From contig JAQFVV010007209.1 of assembly GCA_028023455.1 (NCBI GenBank), positions 1 through 64,000 of the forward strand: a DNA stretch of 64,000 nucleotides. The letters run 5' to 3'. Under the pieces are notes generated by a model that saw only the letters and a list, made by a program, of their open reading frames with translations, had not been told where the DNA came from and did not search any database. A program made the translations under genes and the position numbers. Of the stretch, positions 58,441 to 64,000 are shown piece after piece; within the stretch, counting starts at the first letter, position 1, and each line of letters begins with the position of its first letter. This stretch comes from Epiperipatus broadwayi. Taxonomy: Eukaryota; Onychophora; Udeonychophora; Euonychophora; Peripatidae.

Positions 58441-60063
58441 AGAGTTTATTTGCTCCTCATGTGAATTTCCCTTGGAACGTTTTGTTTGTATAATCGTGAA
58501 AATATAGCTCTGTGTTATTTAGTATGTGGCCAGATAAATAGTTAAATTAAATTCTTGATATAATATTAGTGTCTTATTTTGTTGGTTGGTTTACGACATT
58601 GTCCGAAATGAAGTAATTGTTTAATATTTCCTCAATGAATTGATAGTGTGTAGAAAAGATTGTTTTCTATTATTGTTACTTAAGATGTGACACACACGCG
58701 TAATATAAACAATATCGCGGATATAAAAGTATAATGTTATTGAAATTAAAACAGGAAATAAACGTTTTTTAAAACACATTATATTCATTTAACATAAAGT
58801 TATAAATCATCAATCATCAGAATGGATAAGATTTTATTGCTATGCGTAAAAAGTGTATGTAATTAAAAATGAATATTTAATTAGTTATAGAAAGTTGCTT
58901 TGTTAATGGCCAAATATGTTAATTTGATTTTTTTTTTATTAATCGATAGTAAATCCTCTCAAAATATTTATTGTACCAATAATATGATATATTATTTAGT
59001 TAATGTTATTTAGATGAAACACTTAAGTAAAGCAGGTATTCAAAGTCAGAATACTCAAGTTTTGTTTGTTAATTTGCTTTCAAAAGGTATGAATAATAAA
59101 TAGTGTAATATAATAGGGATAATCCCAAACTGATGTCCAAAGATTTATTTGAGAATTAAATTATTAAGACAAGTAGTCTTAGTGTAAAATAATTATGGTA
59201 AATTAAATTTTCAGTGTAATAAATGATTTGTTTATTTATTAAAAAAAAACTGTGTCTTGAGTTATTCTTGTATACATTCGTGTACTAATTTCCACATCTC
59301 CACATTTCATACATCTATTATAAAATAAATATATTGTTTTATAGCTATGATATTAAATGTGCTGGTATCTGATAATATTGTTTCCTCAATCCAAACATTA
59401 TAAGAAACATTGCCACTTGATAAACGTATAAGAAAGGTTGCCTAGTTAATGTATTGGTTAGATGATGATGTGAGATTAAAATATACCCTATTTCCATCAT
59501 TATCTAATTGCTAAACACAGTAAAACATTTAGTCAATTTATCTCATTACATTTTATTATAAGTTAGAATTATAAATTATGGGCCAATGTAGTTTCTTTAA
59601 TTCAACTGTTTTTTTAAATTCCCTGAGATCTTATTGTATATTCCTTGATCGGCATTAAGGTAGCTGTTTAGATGATGATATGCCAAGTCATAGAATTGTT
59701 TAGTGATATAATTATATCAAGCTGATATATGTTATACTTGGATGATGGAAGAAATTAAGTTGAAAGGATATTTTAATAGTCTGTACAAATAAACATTGTT
59801 ATTCTTTATCATGCAGTTAATTAACAAAAGGATTTATATTTTATTTAATGTTTTATAATATTTCTTCCTTCATTTATTTATAATTATATATTTTATGAAC
59901 TTCCTGTAACCTCCCACTGAGCTGAGCTGAATGTAGACATAGGTAAAGAGTCTCAGTAATAATTTTATATCAGATATGTTGTTATATTGTTCTATTCATT
60001 AATAGAACTGGCGCCCTGGGCATTTACTCATATAATGTATATGAGTGGTGTTGTGAGCGTAGG

Positions 60064-60065
<2 letters not shown>
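58441..60065. other. Gene-free AT-rich region
   Basis: Unique-looking AT-rich DNA; no gene, RNA or repeat recognised. Confidence 0.45.

Positions 60066-60068
<3 letters not shown>

Positions 60069-60099
<31 letters not shown>
60069..60099. repeat. (TA)n microsatellite
   Basis: About 15 TA units at the edge of a PLE remnant, as at other PLE 3' ends in this window. Confidence 0.85.
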
Positions 60100-60106
<7 letters not shown>

Positions 60107-61530
60107 TTACCCCAAATCCAAAATTCAAACAGACCAGCATAAAAATAATATTAAAACACTACCAAAGGTTTCACTGCTACAAGCAGACTTCTCAAGTGTA
60201 AAGAACTACTAAAACTACACAATATATATAATATTAAACATTACCCACAAATCCATTCACTTCCCATCCACCTTTAATATTAAAAGAACTCTTAAATAAA
60301 TTAATTGCTTCAGAATAATAAATTTTCAATAATAAAGATTCTTTAATTCTTCTTTTGATTTCATTTCTCTCAAAGAAGACAACCTTAGCTTCATCAATCT
60401 TTATTCATGAACCTTTATTCTTTCATTTAAACTCCTGAGCATTGAGCACATCTTGAGTCCAAAATTATTTTAGTAATTAAAATTTTTTTTATCCTTTTTC
60501 ACTTTTGCAAAATCACACATTTCCAGCTGAAGATCATATCATATGTTTTCAATATTGATAGTCAAGGGTTAAATAAAAATTGAAATATCTTCTTCAATTT
60601 CCTTAGAATCACCAAATCAATTCGCAAAATCCTCAATGATTTCTTCAATACATTTTAAGCTGTAAATGGTACTCCCTCAAAATTCTTCACTTCTTCAAAA
60701 TATTCTTTACAGTTTGAAAAAATAGTAGAAAACTTATTAGCCAATGTTATTTTAAATGCTTCAATATACTTTAACATGCCAATATAAAGTAAGAATATGG
60801 TAACAATATTCTGTTATTTTAACTTCAGTTTAAGTTTAATATTCAAATGATTAGTCATAACTGTTATAATCACAAGATCTGATAAAAGTATGGCATCTTG
60901 CATTTAATTTTCAAATTTTATTATGTCAGACTTCTCATTATTTTTTAAGAAATATGGCAATTTCTTTTCAAATAAAAAAAAACATTCAAAACATTTTCCA
61001 GCACTCAACTAATGGATATTAGAATGGAGAAGCAAATTACTATATGTAGCATAAATTTTATTCAAGAAATGATGAAACTCTCAATGAATCAGAGATCTAT
61101 TACTTCCTCATGTAATATGAGTTAATTTTGCAACTAATTTTATGACATTGACTTAAAACAGAGATTTCCCATAGAATGATTTTTAGTGAATTATGCAATG
61201 AATTTTAGGACATTTCTATTTCAATAAACCACAAAATCTGATTTCAGTGTATGCCACAGCTTTGGCACCATCTATTATCATTTTCTCATAATTCATAGTA
61301 CAGTTTTGAACTGTTTTAAAAATAATAATATCTTTATAGTAGGTCCATATTGTAACAGCATATAAATATGCCGTTACAATATAAATATATAAGACTAAGC
61401 ACTTCTTCATTAATAATATTTTTTCTGAATAGTTAAAACAAAATTTGAAAGTTGACTTACTTTGATCAGTGCTTTTATCCAAGCATGATAAAAAGTATTC
61501 ATATTTTGCTATAACATTATTCAATTTATT
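60100..61530 (-). mobile_element. Decayed PLE family B-like copy
   Basis: The minus strand from about 60380 to 60240 encodes a GIY-YIG tail in one frame (EIKRRIKESLLLKIYYSEAI and NLFKSSFNIKGGW), closely resembling the tail at 19754-20146. The 3' UTR (60110-60240) keeps the ACTTCTCAAGTG block seen at 19690. Near 60560-60540 a PLTINIEN-type segment matches the RT start of the 21-kb copy. The middle of the RT appears deleted. The 102-codon frame at 61216-61524 may be upstream PLE sequence, but I cannot confirm this. Confidence 0.6.
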
Positions 61531-61744
61531 TTATGAAACTGAATAATTTACATATTCTACACATCTTGTTATAGTCTGATGAAATAATCAGCCTTTCTGA
61601 ACTTCTCAGCTAATTCCCATTCATTGAATTGTTTTGCCATTACTAATTGCACATTTCTTCATTATCATTACTAAATGACTTTTTAGCTTTTGATAACTTC
61701 AATGAAACCTTGTATAAATTGTCAGGGCTAGACCAAAATACAAG

Positions 61745-62135
61745 TATAAGTTATATACTTGAAGTTTAGATGTAACCATAAGGGACTTTAAGACATATTT
61801 TCAAGATCCATTCAGCTATCTGCTCTATCTCATACAACTGCTCCATATGATGACATACATATCAAATGACAAATAATCTCCAATATATGTATTTTTTGCT
61901 GAACCAGCACTACCAGTTGGTCCTGATCATCTCTCACACACATATATAATCAGCACTCAGTTTATATTAAGATAGAAAATATTCAAATTTTAATGGACAT
62001 GTTTCATTTATCTTTTTCATATGCATGTGGACACATGTATTGTTTGCATAAGATAGAGCAAATAGATGGAAGGAGCTTGAAAGTCTGTATTCAAGTTTTT
62101 TATGATTACATCTAAACTTGAAAAATATAAATTAA
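61745..62135. repeat. tRNA-related foldback repeat, copy 2
   Basis: Same palindromic layout as 17105-17480: inverted tRNA-like arms (GATAGAGCAAATAGATGGAAG and GTATTCAAGT in the right arm), conserved spacer (TGAACCAGCACT, then ATAATCAGCACTCAGTTTAT) and outer pairing (ACTTGAAGTTTAGATGTAA with TTACATCTAAACTTGAA). Its spacer identity with copy 1 shows that the palindrome itself is the repeat unit. Confidence 0.65.
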
Positions 62136-62399
62136 TAATTGTTTTAAATCAAATATTACAAATTCAGTCTGTATTCTGTACATTATTCTTCTGTGTATTT
62201 AAATTGATAAGGTCCTATACATGAGGGGTCAGAATGACTTAAAAGTCAGCATGAGTATGACAACATTATTAGAATTGAAAAAATATTTGGGTATTTTATC
62301 ATTAGATTTTCAATGGAATAGATGACTGAAGTGTTGGAGGGTGGAGTAGATTGAAGCCTATCCATTAAAGTTTAGAGATTTATTATCTTTAATATAAAC

Positions 62400-62600
62400 A
62401 AAGCACTGGTTATATATGAGTGTGGAAGATGATGATTTGGGTCTACTGATGAGAGCTGGTAAAGCAAAAAATATGTATATTGGAGATTATTTATGTTTTT
62501 TCACATTTGTGTGGTCACATGTATTGGTTGTATGCAATAGAGCACATAGCTTAAGGAAGCTCAAACGTCTATGTTCAAGTCCTTTAATGTTTATGTTTGC
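62400..62600 (+). repeat. tRNA-related repeat, single arm
   Basis: One plus-strand arm of the same family (GCAATAGAGCACATAGCTTAAG and TGTTCAAGTCCTTT) without a clear inverted partner. A 74-codon open frame (62416-62640) overlies it and is not a gene. Confidence 0.5.
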
Positions 62601-62640
62601 AAAAAAGCATATGATGGATCAATTTCTTCTTCTTAAATAA

Positions 62641-64000
62641 TGATATTTTTTGATGCTCCAACTCATATCTCAAATTTTTAATTGTGTAATATAGTAGGAT
62701 GTCATTTCATATTACATTTTTTTAGGCATCGGCAAACTTCGATGCAAACAAAGCATTGAATTTTATTTTTGTTGTAATCAGATAGTTTGAATTCTGTTTG
62801 CTTTTCATCTTGACCTTTTTTTATTTATTGACAAAGTCGTTTGGCAATAAATAGTAATAAAATTTATTAAGCAAAAGTTAATTACTAAAGATAACACAGA
62901 ACCAAATCATAATGTATATTTAATAATTTAATGAGCAGCAGCGATACAGTCTCAATAGCTGAATGAAACAACGATGCTAATCATGGATGAAAATATAATA
63001 TAAACAGTGGTTGCAAAATAAGCATCCCAAATAAGTCACGTTAATCTAAAAGTATGCAAAATAAATAAAAAGTTTGTTATTTGTACTGTCAGTGCATTTA
63101 TGTGTTACAAATTGATATCATAAATAAAGTTTACTAGTAAATTAGTGTACTCATAATCAGAAAATCCATGAATAAATTTCCATAGTTATTAATTAATATG
63201 CATATATCATACACACATTTGAATGCAATTAATATTAATAGATGTGAATGAGAATAAATTAATGCAGGATTGGACTAGTTTAAAAATACTGTACAGATCT
63301 AATATATGTATATGACCATCAGTCAGTAAGTTTACTGGACAGTGCTTTGTCTATAGTTTGCAGTATCATAAATTAAAGTGTAGAAACATCATATGTAGTA
63401 GTTACACATATTGTATATGTATAAGATACCTAGTAAATGATAAAACTAGTCACCATTACAAAGTACTTTCTAAGAACTATTAATTCTTTATATTATTGGT
63501 TCACTTTTTGCAAGCAAATAAACTTGTTTGTTAAGTTTACTTTGAGTGGAGTTTTATTTAATAAAGCTTATTAATATTTCAAGCTGGTATTGTTAAAAAT
63601 ATGCACAAGAACAGAACAGAATGGCACAGACTGACAGAGGAAAAACTAATGGTATCAACTATATTGGCACAGAGTGATTGGAAAAACCTGAGCAAGCAAA
63701 TAGAATTACATAGATTGACAGTTGAGTCTTTCATGGAATTAGTATAACAACCTGATTAAGAAGCATATGATGTATTTGACAATAATAGAACTCCATGCAA
63801 CTAAGCAAGATGGCACTACTAAATAATAATTTTCATGAATTTGATATTAATATTGCATTGTGATGGACATTTTCTATTGAACATGTTGACAGATACATGT
63901 TTATTAATAAATTGAAGACTAAAGGGTTAAAGTTATGACATTTATGTAGTTCTCAGAAAAAGAGGTCTTTCAAGTAGCAAACCAACTCCATGATGTTAAA
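62641..64000. other. Gene-free AT-rich region to window end
   Basis: No gene, RNA or repeat recognised. CAGAACAGAATGGCACAGA near 63611 is a little less AT-rich but shows no open frame. Confidence 0.45.

Noticed and set aside
62416-62640. 74-codon frame near the right end
   Set aside because: It overlies a tRNA-related repeat arm.

Overview
This is a 64-kb stretch of very AT-rich (roughly 70-75%) animal, probably invertebrate, genomic DNA. It is dense with microsatellites and retroelements. I found no convincing host protein-coding gene, rRNA, functional tRNA gene, CRISPR array or prokaryotic feature. The mixture of APE-type LINEs, an RTE-type LINE, Penelope-like elements (PLEs) with GIY-YIG endonucleases, tRNA-related short repeats and a gag-bearing LTR element fits a metazoan. 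The sequence alone does not let me name the species or phylum.

Layout. 1-4293 is a decayed minus-strand LINE (ORF1 with CCHC knuckle, EN, RT with YMDD) running off the left edge. 4657-6893 is a decayed plus-strand Jockey/CR1-like LINE ending in a huge (ATT)n tract, followed by (TTC)n. 7.3-11.4 kb is gene-free, with one tRNA-related SINE-like repeat. 11.4-18.0 kb is an AT-rich repeat of about 325 bp. It is interrupted by a nearly intact RTE LINE (11615-14000), a 60-bp RTE 3'-end insertion with a clean target-site duplication, a head-to-head pair of PLE termini, a perfect 65-bp palindrome and a tRNA-related foldback element. 18.1-21.3 kb holds PLE pieces, one split by a 337-bp foldback insertion.

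The centrepiece is 23243-36774: a tandem LTR-internal-LTR-internal-LTR array on the minus strand. Each LTR is about 2.63 kb, begins and ends TG...CA in element orientation and is preceded by a purine-rich tract. Each internal region is about 2.8 kb and carries one intact 384-codon gag-like gene with no protease, RT, RNase H or integrase. This is a non-autonomous gag-only LTR retrotransposon, comparable to the TR-GAG class described in plants.

36.8-39.8 kb holds two 5'-truncated PLE copies fused head to head, then a PLE terminal fragment with a hammerhead-ribozyme-like core. 39.9-43.6 kb is a second, degraded RTE copy on the minus strand with two insertions. 43.8-44.4 kb is a three-unit degenerate tandem repeat. 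44.6-51.0 kb is a cluster of three copies of another PLE family whose ends contain a tRNA-like box A/box B module. 51-64 kb is mostly unrecognised AT-rich DNA with (AAT)n and (AT)n tracts, two more PLE remnants, a 108-bp tandem duplication and further copies of the tRNA-related foldback repeat.

There is no pathway or operon here. The working parts are mobile elements: the RTE copy could in principle mobilise the SINE-like repeats, and the gag-only LTR element would need an outside pol source. The best candidates for something undescribed are the gag-only tandem LTR element, the hammerhead-like motifs in PLE termini and the tRNA-like module in the PLE ends.
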